NCBI GenBank assembly: GCA_025642065.1
Contig: JAODUP010000012.1
Span: 2,284,501 to 2,348,500, forward strand
Direction: 5' to 3'
Source: Paralvinella palmiformis
Taxonomy: Eukaryota; Annelida; Polychaeta; Terebellida; Alvinellidae
Length of the DNA: 64,000 nt
In this document: in pieces, positions 34,545-46,799 of the stretch
How positions within the stretch are numbered: the first letter of the stretch is position 1
Layout of the letters: each line of letters opens with the position of its first letter
The notes under the pieces: generated by a model
The model's input: only the letters and a program-made list of their open reading frames with translations
The model's database searches: none
Told to the model about the DNA's origin: nothing
Position numbers and translations under genes: made by a program

Positions 34545-34885
34545 TGACCCACAAGCTGATGATCTTGTCTTGTTGAAATTTGGGTAGAGATCCCTGGCTA
34601 TCGTCTATTGGGCACAGGCATCTGGTGTTAACTTCTGTTCTGTCTTTATCGTTGTTGTTTGTATTTATAGGGGTCTTTCAGGATAAGTGGGGTTATGATG
34701 TCTAGTAGGAATGTTGATATTCTTATAATCAACGCTGCTAGGTGATGATCTGGAAGTTGGTAGTCTGCAGGGCGGAGATGACCTTTTAGTATTTTTCTGT
34801 ACATCGGGTGGGCTGGGCATTTGAGCAGATAATGTACCGGATTGTATGCTTGTTGACAGTCCCGGCAGAGTGCTAGAGATTAATA
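34545..34885 (-). mobile_element. LINE C-terminal fragment
   Basis: Minus-strand translation gives LALCRDCQQAYNPVHYLLKC followed by PAHPMYRKILKGHLRPADYQ and a hydrophobic end (LIIRISTFLLDIITPLI). C-x2-C...H-x-L-x2-C is the zinc-like motif at the end of LINE polymerases. It is joined to the truncated R1 copy 3. Confidence 0.6.
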
Positions 34886-35323
34886 TGTCAATGAGATGAT
34901 TGAATTTGATTACTGATAGAAATTTTCTCTATTTAAACAGATCCAAAGTTCGCAGTTTATCATACGCCACAATACCCTTTGAAGTGACATGTGTCATATT
35001 AGTTGTTGGATTTACGATTGCAATTATCACAACGGTCATTGGACTGACTGACGATTGAAATGTCAAACATCGTATTTCGTTATAACCAGCCCGATTTATA
35101 TTGATTTAATGCTGCTGGGACCGAAAAATCACTTCGCTCTAAGCAAGTTTTCGTTGTATAAATTTCGTTATATCCAAGTTTATTTACTATGGAAGTGAAT
35201 GGACGCTTGGCCGGACCAGCTAACCACTTCGATTTAAGATACCATTTCGTTATATCCTAGTTATTTATAACCAACGTTTACTGTTTATGTATCATAAAAC
35301 ATACTTTATGCCGCTATTACAAC

Positions 35324-35512
35324 ATGTTTTCCTCTTTTAGCTTTGTTATGTATAATGTAGAATTTGTATTGTTATCTTCTTATGTGGTCTGGCGAAACGA
35401 CTTATTAATTCATGCAATGCTGCTTGATGGATTTATACTCCTGGAAACGCTTGTTACTCCGCCAGACATCTCCATGGGCATTAAGTTGCGGGCAGAGCTT
35501 TTACTCATATAG
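35324..35512 (+). repeat. R1-associated open segment (copy 2)
   Basis: About 80% identical to 33660-33845 and open in the same frame over about 62 codons, ending in TAG. See the entry at 33612. Confidence 0.4.
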
Positions 35513-35559
35513 GAAAATTGTTGAATGTATAGCTATTATAGTTTTGGTTAACGTGCCCA

Positions 35560-36130
35560 GGGCCTATCAAAGGCCTGACTTTTCAATCAGGTTAGAAAAC
35601 AACTTGTGACGCCAGAGCAGTCGAACGTCTTTCAATACGGTTCATATAGGTTGTATATAGGAGTTGTTTAGTTATTTGAACCTAGAATAATGCTGAAGGT
35701 CATCATCTGGGGTGTCGAAATGTTCTATGTATAGGTTACTTTTGAAGCACAGCAATTAACTGCTGAAACTAAACTGTGGTATAAAAGTAGTTATCTTGTG
35801 TATGTACTAACAATAGAGCCATATGCTCAGGTTCTTTACTTCAATCTGTGTTGTCAAATGGTATTTTTGAACGTGCTTCCGCTTTTGTACGTAGCTGCAT
35901 GTAACCGCTTCCCTTTGGACGTGACATATTTGTCGCGTACCAGAAGTGGATTATCTGGGTCCCAAGGGCTGATGAGTAGCCCAGACACATGTATTTTGCA
36001 TATAGATTGAACTATGTTTAGTTTTGTTTATGAATAGATTTATGCAGGCCTAGGTCTCAAAGGATGCTTGGATGTTGATATTCTGAACCAGTGCGACTAT
36101 ATATGTATCCTAAAAACATACACACACAGG
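35560..36130 (+). repeat. Dispersed repeat family R1, copy 4
   Basis: Runs from CCTGACTTTTCAATCAGGTT through the same landmarks as copies 1 and 2 to TATGTATCCTAAAAACATAC and a CA-rich tail. Confidence 0.65.
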
Positions 36131-36214
36131 TACAAATGCAAACACACGCACACACCCACAAATGCCTACATGTAACTGAAGCAGAATCAGCTTATCCAGA
36201 TGTCTGAGCTCTCC

Positions 36215-37535
36215 TTTGGTAGCTCAACGTCGTAAATATGAGAATGTTATAACCAGTAAGATGGGCATGACACCAAATCTGGAGCTATCTCAGCAATATG
36301 GTGACCCCTCCCCCCCGTCTTTAAGTTGGTTGGCTAACCATATGGATTGTCGGCCAGATTGTCAACTGATCCCGGACGATCGACCATTTAACCATACAAA
36401 GAAGACGCCATTATTGGCCAGACGGGCCGACTTATTACCCTAACAAAAGGTGATTTCACTCCGGTTTCCATGACAACCGGCACTCAGGTGAACGGCAACG
36501 GTACTCGTCCGATAATGTTCCATTTGGCATTCGTCGGGACGCATTCAGCGCCGACACCTCGCCAGATGCATTCCTTTTATTGAATTCCGAACGGATTAAG
36601 CAGCGCCATAAGAGCATTCCGTGCGACGATCGCTAATCAAATTCCATTGTTCGTCGGCCCGCAGTCGACATCCGAAACAGCATGGAAGTGACTCCCGCAC
36701 TGGGTCGGCGGAACGGGCGTCGTCCGTCGCCCGTGTCTTCGTTCCTCCGGTGGTGCTGAGCGACTTCGCGAAGAAAATGCCGAGTCGAATGTTGGTGGGA
36801 ATGAGCGGCGAGCAAAGCTTTTACACCTGGAAGACAACAATTTATTGATCGTATTTGTCGACGAAGTTATCTACCTTAAAGGAACTATTTGTAACGCGAC
36901 AAAAATTACCCCCAGTGAAGACTTTCATCCGGCTATTGGGCTGGTCATCAGAATGGATATCCCGATCTCGCTGTAGGGCAATATTGAGTAGAACTTCCTT
37001 TCCGCAGCGTTGTGTGAGATTTATTTACGATGAGGTAATAGGTAGGAAGCTGCAACTCGAAGGTTTTCATCAGTGGATTTATTGGGAAAAAGAGTAGTTT
37101 TATCCGCATGAAGACGCCAAGAAGGATGTTATTTAAATACTAAAATGATGCCACATGAACGGCCTAATTGTCAATACTCGACCACTGGTTGTTGATCCGT
37201 CTTATCTGTGGGTTTGCTGTGTATTATAGATCTGTCAAATTTGACGAACAAAGGGAAAATGGCGAGTGAAGAACAAAACACCGATTCTTCCAGTCGCTCA
37301 TACCCCACGCTTTACAGTGCCTTATACGATCCCTTGAAATTGCCATTTAAACTAGTCTTAATTGGACTTATTCACAACAAATCGAACTGGTTTAGATGAT
37401 AGCAAATTGCCTTTGGTGTCATGGAATCCAGATAGCAGTTACTCGAGTTGAACGGAGGCGAGAATAATACACGATCCTTATAGCTTTTACCGAAAAGAAG
37501 CTAAAAATTTACATTTCTTAATGATTTAGTAACGC
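36215..37535. promoter_or_regulatory. CpG-rich low-repeat island 2
   Basis: CpG-dense, repeat-poor sequence, strongest at 36440-36800 (GCATTCGTCGGGACGCATTC, ACTGGGTCGGCGGAACGGGC). Open frames of 60-80 codons overlap on both strands without codon-like signal. A good Kozak ATG at 37259 opens a 46-codon frame (MASEEQNTDSSSRSYPTLYS) that cannot be identified. Regulatory DNA is my preferred reading. Confidence 0.3.
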
Positions 37536-37547
37536 AGTATATGTGGG

Positions 37548-37549
37548 CA

Positions 37550-37597
<48 letters not shown>

Positions 37598-37945
37598 CAC
37601 TATACCACTACTACTACTACTACGACTACTACTATTACTACTACTACTACTACTATAACTACTACTACTACTGCTATTACTACTACTATTACTATTAATA
37701 CTGCCACTACTACTGCTACTACTACTACTAGTAGTAGTAGTATTACTACTACTTCTATTACTACTACTACTATTACTACTATTACTACTATTACTACTAC
37801 TATTACTACTACTACTACTACTACTAATACTACTACTACTACTACTAGTATTACTACTACTTCTATTACTACTACTACTATTACTACTACTACTACTACT
37901 ACTACTACTATTATTATTGTTACTACTACTATAACTACTACTACT
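37548..37945. repeat. (ACT)n trinucleotide mega-array
   Basis: Nearly 400 bases of ACT/ATT triplets with a small AGT inversion at 37730-37741. The long poly-Thr frame on the plus strand is an artefact. Confidence 0.95.
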
Positions 37946-38339
37946 AAATTATATTTAATAAAGCGCTCTTATTATAATAATAATGTATATTTAATAAAGC
38001 GCCCTTACTAGCAGGAGCCATTCAAAGGCGCTGTACAAATAATATGTAATATAATAATACCCCAAATAATGTCTGTAAAAACCCTGTAATGATTTAAAAG
38101 ATAATAATTATTTATCTGTGAAAGCGACCTTAAATAGGTGTGTTTTTAGAAGAGACTTAAAATTTCCAAGAGTACTTATTAGTAGTGGCAATTCAATGGT
38201 ACCATATAGTAATACCCTAAATAAGTACAAATCCTTATACATGTATGTGTATTTTTTCGATAATAATAATGCATTTAAAAATAATATTTTAGCCTTTGAG
38301 TTGATTGTAATATAATAATCATTAGGATCGTGATGATAT

Positions 38340-38645
38340 TAAATCAAATAATTACTGTTTTATACGATAATAAATCCAGTAATATAAATCAGTTAATTAC
38401 TGTTTTATACGATAATAAATCCAGTAATATAAAATCAGTTAATTACTGTTTTATACGATAATAAATTCAGTAATATAAAATCAGTTAATTAATTTTTTAT
38501 ACGATAATAAATCCAGTAATATAAAACCAGTTAATTACTGTTTTATACGATAATAAATTCAGTAATATAAAATAAGATAATTACTATTTTATACGATAAT
38601 AAATCCATTAATATAAAGTCAGTTAATTATTGTTTTATACGATGT
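38340..38645. repeat. 47-bp AT-rich minisatellite
   Basis: About 6.3 units of CAGTTAATTACTGTTTTATA followed by CGATAATAAATCCAGTAATA and TAAAAT. Divergence between units is 2-5 bases. Confidence 0.9.
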
Positions 38646-38649
38646 GAAT

Positions 38650-39585
38650 CATCAGGAGTTATATAGCTATAATATAATATTTAGACCCATGAGTTAAAAT
38701 ATTAATAGAATATTCGGCGTTACGTTGTCAGTTGGCTATAAATAACCTAGCCCGAAAAAGCGATACTGGACAAAGTATATTATAATGGTTGAGAATGGAA
38801 TTTTGGCAGATTGGCGCTCATATTTAACAAGTGAAATTGTAAACTAAAAGGTTCATGACGAAGTGGGCTTAGTCGGTGTGAAATGTCGAAAAAGGTCAAG
38901 ATGTCGTTGTTATTTTATCGAATACGCCAACTGAAAGTGTATTTCTTGTGCTAATGTATAAAGACAGAATCGGGAACTGTAAATAGAACGAGACAAATAA
39001 TTTATAACAGGATCATATTCCAAACGAATCGAGCAAATTAAACCGGGAGAAGAGAGGTGACGAACTCTGCCAAGTAGCGGAAAGCAATGATGACAACACG
39101 AAAGATAACCAAATTGAAATCGATGTGAGTAGCGTGAGGCATGAATATAGATTCTTAAACCGATAATAAACTAAATGTCACACAAACTAACTAGAGCACG
39201 GACAACTGTAACTATTGGTTATTTGCAGTTAAGAGAATGAGTGGCGTCATCGAGAAAATGCCATAATATGGCCGAGTCCAAGAAACAAAATGCCATTTCA
39301 ATATTTCGTTTCAAATGGCCAATTGTGATACAACGAAGGCGCACATTCTCCTAAAAGGGATCTACATCTGTCCGTTGAAATAAGGTCGCAGGCGGTACTA
39401 TATTGCGTCATAATACTACATTAAGGAAGTGTGACTATACGTATGCATGAATTAAAATTGATTGCCAGAAACACCCCCAAAGGAATCGTATTTGTGAATG
39501 TTAAGGTGTCATTTAACTTTATTTTCTGATTCTTTCCTCATGTCACCTGGGATTTCAATGTCGCCTCAACTCGCCGGAAAGTTTG

Positions 39586-39649
<64 letters not shown>

Positions 39650-40600
39650 TATATATATAATACATGTTCTTTGTGGCTGATAAGTTTAATTTATTCGTCT
39701 CAAAACACACATACACCTAAATCTGTAATGAGTAATATCCTTTTTGTTATTGCGTACAGTTCTAATTCTAGCGACGTTTATTGGCTGTCAGAGATGCTGA
39801 ATATTTTGTCGAGTCAGCTTCGTCGTAAATACACAAACAGTTAATAGAGAGACCGCGCGCTGTTCTTTACTCTTTGATGAGTGCTCTCCTACCTGGAGTA
39901 CTATTTTGTTCTTGGCGTCGTGTGAATCAATAGTCGATATGCATCAATAAACGAGTCCGGCAAATTGCCAGGCCCTCGGAAACTGGGATCCTATTAGAAG
40001 GTTTAGGCCTAATTCCTCTCGGCTTACATCCCATAGGTACTCCTCCGGCCAGGGAGGGGGGGGGGTTCCGTATGCCACTCAGCGCATCCATTAAACGATG
40101 ACCAATGAGAATTAGCCAGCCTGTGTTATGATGCTTAGAGCATTGGCCGAGAGCTACGGGATACCTTAGATGCTTAATCTGTGTCCTGCGATATGGCAGT
40201 ACCAAATGGAGAGTTACGCTTCCAGATTGACCTTCCCCTAGAAGACGACACCGGATTCGGCTTACGGCCCTTGGGAAGTGTGATTTGAGGGCACTGCGAC
40301 TATTTTCCGCATCTCCGTTTTGTGGTCTTTCCGCGGCCTCTGAGTCATTTCCTTCTTCCACCAGCTGATGTATATTGCATCGAATCAAATCAGATTACCA
40401 TTAGAAGCTGAGCTGATCTTTCTTGCTTTGGAAAAGTGGCAAACTTAAAGGTGCCTGGTCTGAGGCCAGATATCCGCAGTGAAGATGTATATAGACCGAT
40501 GGGTGTGGTTGAGGCGTGACGTAGATGTGGCAGCTGGGTGTGAGAGCCATGATGACATATAACAAGGAATAATATGACAGTCTTTAAGCCATAATACGGC
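38650..40600. other. Intergenic, no supported gene
   Basis: Contains a TA array at 39587-39660 and a mildly GC-rich stretch at 39940-40390, where a 153-codon minus-strand frame shows no recognisable motif. Confidence 0.5.
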
Positions 40601-40626
40601 TAAGATTGTTAGCATTTGGACATACT

Positions 40627-40627
<1 letters not shown>

Positions 40628-40706
<79 letters not shown>
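40628..40706. repeat. (TA)n microsatellite
   Basis: Uninterrupted TA run of about 78 bases. Confidence 0.95.
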
Positions 40707-40712
<6 letters not shown>

Positions 40713-40794
40713 ACCACACACATTCAAACAGAAAATACATGAAACATGTACACACACGTGCGCGCACAAACACACTTGCACATGGAACATTTTA

Positions 40795-40908
40795 GTTTTA
40801 GATTAATGTGTGTATAGTTGTATTTGTATTTAGATTTATGGAGGTAGGTCTCGAAGGATGTTTAGTTATGTTGATGCTCTGTGCCTGTTGTCTCTTTATA
40901 TGTACCCT

Positions 40909-40915
<7 letters not shown>
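40795..40915 (+). repeat. Dispersed repeat family R1, copy 5 (3' end only)
   Basis: GTAGGTCTCGAAGGATGTTT and TATGTACCCTAAAACACACA match the 3' end of R1 and lead into a CA array, as in copies 1 and 4. A 5' truncation with the same 3' end is what retroposition produces. Confidence 0.6.
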
Positions 40916-40995
<80 letters not shown>

Positions 40996-41075
40996 CACAC
41001 ACACACACACACACACACTATATATATATATATATACGCGTACGCACGCACGCATACACACAAACAAACACAGTT
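40910..41075. repeat. (CA)n and (TA)n microsatellites
   Basis: CA for about 105 bases (40910-41019), TA to 41035, then CG-interrupted CA. Confidence 0.95.
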
Positions 41076-41084
41076 ACTCATTCT

Positions 41085-41300
41085 TAGTCTGCTCCGTTAA
41101 GGTAGTTGTTAGAGCGATGCATTACAAACCTACTGGTTGTGGGTTCGAAAACAGCTCACACCTGTCTTTGTGGGATACTTCTCCTGGGAGTAGCACCTCG
41201 ACCCTATGTCCCAGGTGTGACTAGTGCTGAGACTCACATACCAACATATCGTAAGAAAGCGTTCACACCTAACAACAAAACTGATAGTTTTTAATCATAA
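41085..41300 (+). mobile_element. tRNA-derived SINE family B, copy 1
   Basis: AAGGTAGTTGTTAGAGCGAT resembles an A box and GGTTGTGGGTTCGAAAAC contains a B box. The body GTCCCAGGTGTGACTAGTGC also occurs at 61017-61036 (GTCCCAGGTGTGACCAGCG). No clear target-site duplication was found. Confidence 0.65.
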
Positions 41301-41399
41301 TAAAGTCAAATTTTAATGTTAATTGTACGTGTCATATGATTTCCAGAACACCAGCTCTCTCACCTTGTGATGTCAAAAAACCTCGGTCGAATGACCCTG

Positions 41400-43620
41400 T
41401 TACGTATTCCCTTTTCTCTAATCTAACGACATCGTCTGAGTCCTAGCTCAGCCAATTAAAATTCAAGTGGCGCATCCGCTGTTAGCGATTTAATAAAAGC
41501 TATGAAGATTTGCGAGGGGCTGGTTCACTGACCAGTTGATATCTTCTCCCGACCGGGGCTGCTCCAGAGAATACCAAGCCATCTACAGGCGGTGATGCAG
41601 TTCGTAGTCTATCGTTTAATGGCTGCTGTATCTTCCGGAGGCGTCAATCTTCCGTCGAAGACCCGATACTCACCATTCTATTGGCTACGATTGTTTGTCC
41701 ACGTGGCACGTAAAACCAACGAAAAGTAATCGCGTTCTCGCTCGTAATGACGTCACTCGGGTTGTGGTACCGCTTCGATGCTGTGACGTCACGACTGAGC
41801 GGGAATGAGTGGTGCGAACGAGGAATCGTTGTCGCAGTTTTAATTCGCGTTATCGGTGACGTTTTAAACGAACTCCATCTTGGCTATAACGTTGATAAAT
41901 GACGTCATTTTGATGTCCAAAGATAATTACGAAATGTCTGAACTCCGCGTGAAACAAACAACATTAAAAATGTTGGGGGTGGGAAGGGGGGTGGCGGTAA
42001 GTACAAGTGGGGCTCATTTTAAATTTTTAAATTTTCTATTCTCCCGACTGTTTGCAGGACAAAGGAAGCGGAAGGCCACAAACAAACAAACAAACAAACA
42101 AACAAACAAACAAACAAACAAACAAACAAACAAACAAACAAACAAACAAACAAACAAACAAACAAACAACGTTGTTTGCTAAGGTTGTTAAGGCGGCTAT
42201 ATTCCGACAAATAGTGTCTTAATTAATGCACTCACCATGAAGTAATATAACATTTATGGTGTCGTCTAATATGGTGCCTATTTTATGGCAATAATTGGCA
42301 TTATTTGAGAGGAACGACGTCGCCAAGTAAAGGTTCCTGCTGGTTAAAAGACTACGCTACGTTCGAAGTAATGAGGATAATGTCCGCTAACAAGGAAGGC
42401 ATTGGCATCTGTAGGCATGCGCCCGGACGGCAGCTGGCTGTTGGAGGCATTCATCTGACGAAACAGCGGGATATGACGAGGGAAGAGGAGTTCCGCCGAA
42501 TGAGAGTAATACGTCATTACGACTGATTCTCGGCATTTTTGGCGTAAGCAGGCGTAATTCTGGCCAACCCCCGCGCGTGTGCCTGTGCGTGTGTGTCTGT
42601 GCGTGTATGTGCGTGTACGTGCGTGCGTGCGTGCGTCATGTGTGTGTGTGTTGGTGTGAAGCTTCATGCGAAGAATCAACGAAGATTGTTTGCCGCTTGA
42701 TGCTCTCTCAACAGACGTTGGACCACATCGTCTCGTCGAGTGAAGATGTCACTGTAATGAATAAATTCATGAGCGTAATCCATCTTTTGAGGTTATCCTA
42801 TCATTGATCGTCTTGTGGTTTGAGCCGACTACGCCCTGACGGTGTTTAGAATGTGGCTAACAGCCGTCGTCGATAAGCCTCTTGATCGGCTCTGGAGGGT
42901 GATCACCGAATAGGAATCGGTAATCGGCGTGAGTGGGTGGGTGGGTGTGGGGGTGGTTTAGAGGAAGCGGTTTGGGATACACCACCAGCTCGTCGATTGC
43001 GCTAACACGGGGTGGGTGGACGGGCGGACGAGGGGGGGGGGATGGGTTGTTTCCATTATGATCGTCTCCACCGGATGACGTCCGATACGTGTCTGCGCCC
43101 AGTCGGAGTCGTCGTATAAAGGTGATGCGCGGAAAGTTGGCCAAGTATCGCTGACGCGTGGGTCGGCATCGAAGTCCTCCCCTCTTCGGCACGGCGCACC
43201 TTCTCGCATAAACATAATTGGAGCAGCTCGGTTTGAGGGCGCTGGTACACCACCGACCGGATTTCTAGTCGTGGGCCATCAGACAGCCGTGGAACAAATC
43301 AGCGGACATTCTCGGGAAGAGAACTGGGCGTGGAACGCCCCTTCTCACTCACGACAAACACTTCGGTTAGTGCTCGCCGAAGGGAGAGTAACGTCAGTCG
43401 AATCGGCGCCAACTGACTGTTTGAATTGTTGGCCATCTGCAGAAGATTCTCTGAGAGGAGATACCGGAACATTACGGCTCCAGAGGAAGGCTGATCCGGC
43501 CGGAACGCTTTGCGGCGACAGTGGAGATAGACAGGTGAGGAAGTCGTTCGTTATTATATACACGACATTTTAGTCAGCTGTTGTTCCGTTTGACAATTTG
43601 ATTTACGTACAACATTAGCC
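41400..43620. promoter_or_regulatory. CpG-rich low-repeat island 3
   Basis: CpG-dense stretches at 41480-41900 (CTCGTAATGACGTCACTCGG carries a palindromic CRE-type TGACGTCA; another CRE-like TGACGTCA stands at 41784) and 42840-43560, separated by a CAAA array. Open frames overlap on both strands here without recognisable domains. A GTGAGG donor-like site follows ATAGACAG at 43534. A promoter or enhancer block or non-coding exons are possible. Confidence 0.3.
42080..42169. repeat. (CAAA)n microsatellite
   Basis: About 22 uninterrupted AAAC/CAAA units. Confidence 0.95.
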
Positions 43621-43786
43621 GCGCATCTCTCTTCAGATGTTTATATTTGTCATTTGGATTGATTGAATTATAAAATAGAATTGTATGTATCCCAGACTAA
43701 CAGCATCCTAAGGTAATCTCTAAAAATGGTATTGTTTTAGGTCTTAATGTCATAACATGACACTAAACACACAAATATCAATTTAA

Positions 43787-43787
43787 G

Positions 43788-43876
<89 letters not shown>

Positions 43877-43877
43877 A
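43787..43877. repeat. (TA)n microsatellite
   Basis: TA run of about 90 bases abutting the candidate LTR. Confidence 0.95.
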
Positions 43878-43879
43878 TA

Positions 43880-44425
43880 TCAGAAGGAGGAGAAGAACAA
43901 ATAGTTTATTCGCCCTTTTGCCGACAGAGCCCTAACAATTCTACATTTACAAGTCTTCGCGACCTTCTTGCTACAGAACAATAGAGGATGAAAGAACAAT
44001 GACGTGAGAAGTGCCAACAACAAGTGTTCCACGGGCGTAAATAACGCCCGTGGCTGGCAGACTGCAAAGAAAAGAAGTTGTTATATAGGGATAACGCCTC
44101 GTGTCATTCCCCACTAAAACGATAAGGCTAGAAGTCACGACTTATAAGTGCATTACGATGACGGAGGTTTATCATGGTCACCGAGCACAGATTCCTCTAT
44201 TACATGTATACATCTAATTAAATGTGTCTCATTCCTACCATGATGTCGGTTTAGAATGATTCCTAGGCGTATGTCATCGTCCTACAACATTCCTTCTAGT
44301 CGTCACAGGTGATACGAAGCTGAACAATCTTCTTTCCATACTTACCTGGACCCCTTGCTGGCCTAATACTAGTACCACAACAAATATACCAGTCAGAAAC
44401 AAGAAATCTACCTGTCAGAAACAGT
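43880..44425 (-). mobile_element. Candidate solo LTR
   Basis: Read on the minus strand, the segment has the layout of a retrotransposon LTR: a TG start (TGTTTCTGACAGGTAG), a TATA box (TATATAA, 44081-44087), a perfect 10-bp hairpin CCACGGGCGT/ACGCCCGTGG with a 5-base loop (44029-44053) where transcription should begin, a polyadenylation signal AATAAA (43905-43910) and a short CT-rich U5. No internal retrotransposon genes lie beside it. A clear CA end and target-site duplication were not found, so a cellular promoter fragment is the alternative. Confidence 0.4.
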
Positions 44426-44524
44426 CCCCCACCTCAAGGACTTTCAGTTTCTTTCATTTTCTATGCGACTTTAACGGGCATTGTTCTTTTGCCTGAGAGT
44501 GGGTGAATGGGTGAATGAATGTGT

Positions 44525-44527
<3 letters not shown>

Positions 44528-44558
<31 letters not shown>
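44528..44558. repeat. (GA)n microsatellite
   Basis: About 15 GA units. Confidence 0.9.
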
Positions 44559-44559
<1 letters not shown>

Positions 44560-44934
44560 GATATCTTTGTTTAACCTCACGCGCTTGACATATGGCCAAG
44601 GGGCGATTTCTTTGGTAAACATACCACAAATCCGTTCATTTGCTGGATTTGTGACAAATGTATTTGTTGTGACGCTAATGGTCTAATCACTGCACTATCC
44701 TGGTTCCCTATGTTCTTTTGCATTATAACCTATAGATATCTGTGACGGTGACATAAGGTTAAGCTTTTAAGGAGCGCATTTTAATAATAATAATAATAAT
44801 GGCCGAAATGGGAGTTATTTTACGTGGCTTACCTCCATCAAATGAGGGAGACGCATATGGTCTGTAATTTACGGCTTCACTACGGGGACATATTCTAAAT
44901 CAATTTTGGTGGAGAAAACATTGTTGGTTGGATG

Positions 44935-45048
44935 AAACACTCCTCTTACTATAGTGCCACGGCCGGGATTCGAACACACGACCTCCCGCACAGCATGACC
45001 ATGAGTAAGAAAATCCCACGCTCTTACTCAATGGGCCATAGAGGCGGT
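44935..45048 (-). mobile_element. tRNA-derived SINE family D
   Basis: Reverse complement gives GGCCCATTGAGTAAGAGCGT (A-box-like), GGTCATGCTGTGCGGGAGG and GTGTTCGAATCCCGGCCGTG (a full B box). The acceptor-stem halves do not pair, so it is not a functional tRNA gene. Related to 5325-5410. Confidence 0.6.
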
Positions 45049-45066
45049 TATCATTTAAATGGAACC

Positions 45067-45261
45067 TGGCTTTTCGATGGCCAAATCGGTAGGGCCATCG
45101 GCTATAGGTTTGTAGTACTTGGGTTCAACTTCCGACCGGGTTATATAAGAAGGCTCTTTTATCTTTCACATTGTTACATTAGCTTTGGAGGGCACTCGGC
45201 CTGTTTAACCTACCGTGTGCATAAAAGTAGCCACGAAACATAATTATTTACAGAAGTTTGC
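45067..45261 (+). mobile_element. tRNA-derived SINE family A with target-site duplication
   Basis: Flanked by direct repeats TTAAATGGAACC (45055-45066 and 45262-45273). Head GGCCAAATCGGTAGGGCCAT, B-box region TTGGGTTCAACTTCCGACCG, body CACTCGGCCTGTTTAACCTA and CCGTGTGCATAAAAGTAGCC. Insertion placed it beside the family D element. Confidence 0.85.
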
Positions 45262-45279
45262 TTAAATGGAACCACTCTC

Positions 45280-46790
45280 CAGGGTCACCCCCGCATAATA
45301 TGATAGGGATTGTCGCTGGATGCTCATGGCCCAATGAGCGATGGTATGAACTTTACACGTCAGGTCGGAACCCCAACGACTATGGTATCATTATATGTTT
45401 GCGACCTCAAATGACTCACATAGGCACCAACTCGGCATTGAGAACCGCAGATGTGAAGCGCAGATGACAGCATTATTACTATCTCATTATCATTACGGTC
45501 TGAGAAGAAATGCAATTAAAGGAACTAAGGGTATCTTTGTAGGTACATCCTGTGTGTTACCTAATCTACGAAGAATCATCATACCGATAATTTTATGTGT
45601 CACCAGACTAGTTATTATATAATGTGTTAACACAGTCCACGCCTACGCCCCATGAATGTCTTAATGAACTCAGATAATGTACCCACGTTCAGTAAATAGT
45701 GATTTTGAACTAAACATTGGACACATTGAAACTGTTTCTAGATACTGAATTATGCAAATATAATATATGATTTACAACTGCAGCGAGCCATTAATTCGAT
45801 ACGGAAGTATTTGCTCTCCATTAAAGGAATATATAATTTATATCACTGTTTATCTTCAGCAGCACACGATGCATTATTCGTTCCTTGAGCCATGACTTCG
45901 GAAATTGACAAATATCCCACTTTTGAGATTTAATACTCCTCCACATGTGACTATATATCCCACGAAGATACCTACTCACATCAGAACTCCTTTGCCACGA
46001 TAACATAATGAATAAAATATGAAGGCTACGAAAAGTATGCCATGATATGTCACCAGAGACAAGAGGCTGTCATTTGCTTAAATGCCTAAGTGACGGTGAT
46101 AAATCCTATCCTGAATAACTGATAAGATTAATCCATGTTAAGATGCCGCCATAACACGGCCCAGCCACGTGCTAATGCCAGCTGTGAGCTGGAAGATATT
46201 TCGGGATGCGCAATGTCGACTAGTGCACGGACTTTTCTTTGGCCATGAAGCGATCAAGCTTTTAGTGATTGACCTTAAATTCCATTATTTTGAGTAAAGC
46301 TACTAAACTGGGCGATATTTCAGGCTAATATCCTAAAAGTGTGTTTACTGTTTTACGCGCGGAATAATTATTTAAAATATTAAGCGTTGGGTCAGTTTCT
46401 TTCTACGACAATCAGATGAAATCTAGCATTTGTTTGAAGACATATATAATTCATTCAATAAGTATACTTATTGTGGCTACACTTTGTATTAAGACTGGAA
46501 GTTAAAAATATGCCTAGAAAGTATTTCGATCGAAATGTAACGACATAGAAAACTACAAGAAGAATATTATTAGCAATAACAAGAATAACATTGAAAACAA
46601 CAACAACAACAACAAACAACAATAATAATAATAATAACAAATGGGATAAATGGGGATCGTCGAAAGAACAAATCCGACCCAAGCTCAGTTTTCAAAATCC
46701 AAACTAAGATGGACGAGCAACAATTAGTTCTCACGTGAACGACGTATCTCAGATAGATGAAAGCTTTCGCCAAAAAACACCACCCAGTTC
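45280..46790. other. Intergenic, no supported gene
   Basis: Contains an AAC/AAT tract at 46594-46640. No coding sequence or mobile element recognised. Confidence 0.5.
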
Positions 46791-46799
46791 GGCGTCAAT

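Noticed and set aside
36855..37399. Short genes with good Kozak ATG (for example 37259)
   Set aside because: A 46-codon frame ending without splice signals or family resemblance is not enough to call a gene.
37541..38011. Poly-Thr/poly-Tyr frame of 156 codons
   Set aside because: Translation of the (ACT)n array.
39927..40388. 153-codon minus-strand frame without repeats
   Set aside because: No recognised motif, leader, splice context or second copy. Length alone in a moderately GC-rich stretch is not evidence.
42857..43573. Several 65-111 codon frames on both strands in the CpG-rich island
   Set aside because: They overlap on both strands, as expected for GC-rich DNA with few stops. None shows domain features.
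44950..45045. Possible functional tRNA gene on the minus strand
   Set aside because: A and B boxes are present, but the acceptor-stem ends do not pair and the spacing is wrong. A SINE is the better reading.
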